From an uncultured Clostridia bacterium (GTDB taxonomy: Bacteria; Bacillota; Clostridia; TANB77; CAG-508): DNA of 14,104 nt. The stretch spans positions 1 to 14,104 of the forward strand of contig CANRFE010000022.1 in the NCBI GenBank assembly GCA_947629805.1, in the 5' to 3' direction. The notes beneath the pieces were generated by a model. The model ran no database searches. It had not been told where the DNA came from and saw only the letters and a list, made by a program, of their open reading frames with translations. Below, piece by piece: positions 14,004 to 14,104 of the stretch. The translations under genes and the position numbers were made by a program. How positions within the stretch are numbered: position 1 is the first letter of the stretch; each line of letters opens with the position of its first letter.

Positions 14004-14027
14004 ATATTATCACTTCCTTTCCTTAAC

Positions 14028-14104
14028 TTTATTATACCAAAAAAAGTAAAAAAGACAATAGGTTTTTTAAAATTTAACATAAATGTAACATAATTGTAAT
14101 ATTG
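14028..14104. repeat. Right inverted terminal repeat, 77 bp
   Basis: The exact reverse complement of 1-77, reaching the last base of the window. It should be the second replication origin for protein-primed initiation. Beyond the repeat the two ends differ: the left side continues into a structured leader, the right side goes directly into a gene. Confidence 0.95.
14031..14058 (-). promoter_or_regulatory. Right-end promoter inside the terminal repeat
   Basis: The mirror copy of the left-end promoter: TATAAT at 14031-14036 on the minus strand with TGG ahead of it, and TTGTCT at 14053-14058. Transcription should start near 14024 and enter the 70-residue gene almost at once. It probably drives the early minus-strand operon, and may read on to the ATPase and knob because no other strong minus-strand promoter is evident. 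Confidence 0.75.

Noticed and set aside
1..14104. tRNA genes or a CRISPR array.
   Set aside because: I saw no cloverleaf pattern and no regularly spaced repeats. A suppressor or CGG-reading tRNA in this window would have been especially relevant; none was seen by eye.

Overview
The window appears to be a complete, linear, very A+T-rich phage genome of the phi29-like type: short-tailed, with protein-primed DNA replication. Its ends are a perfect 77-bp inverted terminal repeat (1-77 and 14028-14104). It encodes a family-B DNA polymerase with the protein-primed motif set, and a phi29-style set of scaffold, Ig-tailed capsid, upper and lower collar, tail knob and packaging ATPase. The ribosome binding sites are purine-rich (AGGAGA, AGGGGG). 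The G+C content is very low, and two M23 peptidoglycan endopeptidases and a UviB/BhlA-like holin are present. Together these point to a walled, low-GC Gram-positive host (Firmicutes/Bacillota). Exact host and phage names cannot be read from the sequence.

Layout. Each terminal repeat carries the same inward-facing sigma70-type promoter. The left one reads a ~200-nt structured leader (possible packaging RNA), then SSB, a probable terminal protein and the DNA polymerase. A strong second promoter at 3395-3423 serves holin, scaffold, capsid, two collar proteins and two coiled-coil fibre/appendage proteins. The right one drives, on the minus strand, four small overlapping genes ending in a MazF/PemK-like RNase, then two M23 peptidases, an unknown 84-aa protein, the packaging ATPase and the tail knob. 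The two convergent blocks meet at a bidirectional terminator (8833-8857).

The most striking observation is recoding. Four genes (DNA polymerase, coiled-coil fibre, tail knob, second M23 peptidase) are each split by a +1 frame change. At every split the zero-frame codon is CGG, and skipping its C restores the family-like protein with a glycine codon (GGA or GGC) next. Reading every arginine codon by hand, I find no other in-frame CGG in any gene, although about forty CGG trinucleotides lie out of frame in the sense strands. Random indel errors do not explain this. It suggests that CGG is unassigned or unreadable in the host and acts as a +1 frameshift signal (or is read as a four-base codon). 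Three of the four affected genes build the cell-penetrating tail apparatus; the fourth is the replicase.

Working together: the polymerase and terminal protein copy the genome from the repeats, helped by SSB. The ATPase packages DNA through the collar into a scaffolded capsid. The knob, fibres and M23 enzymes bind and breach the envelope, and the holin with one of the M23 enzymes probably opens the cell for release.
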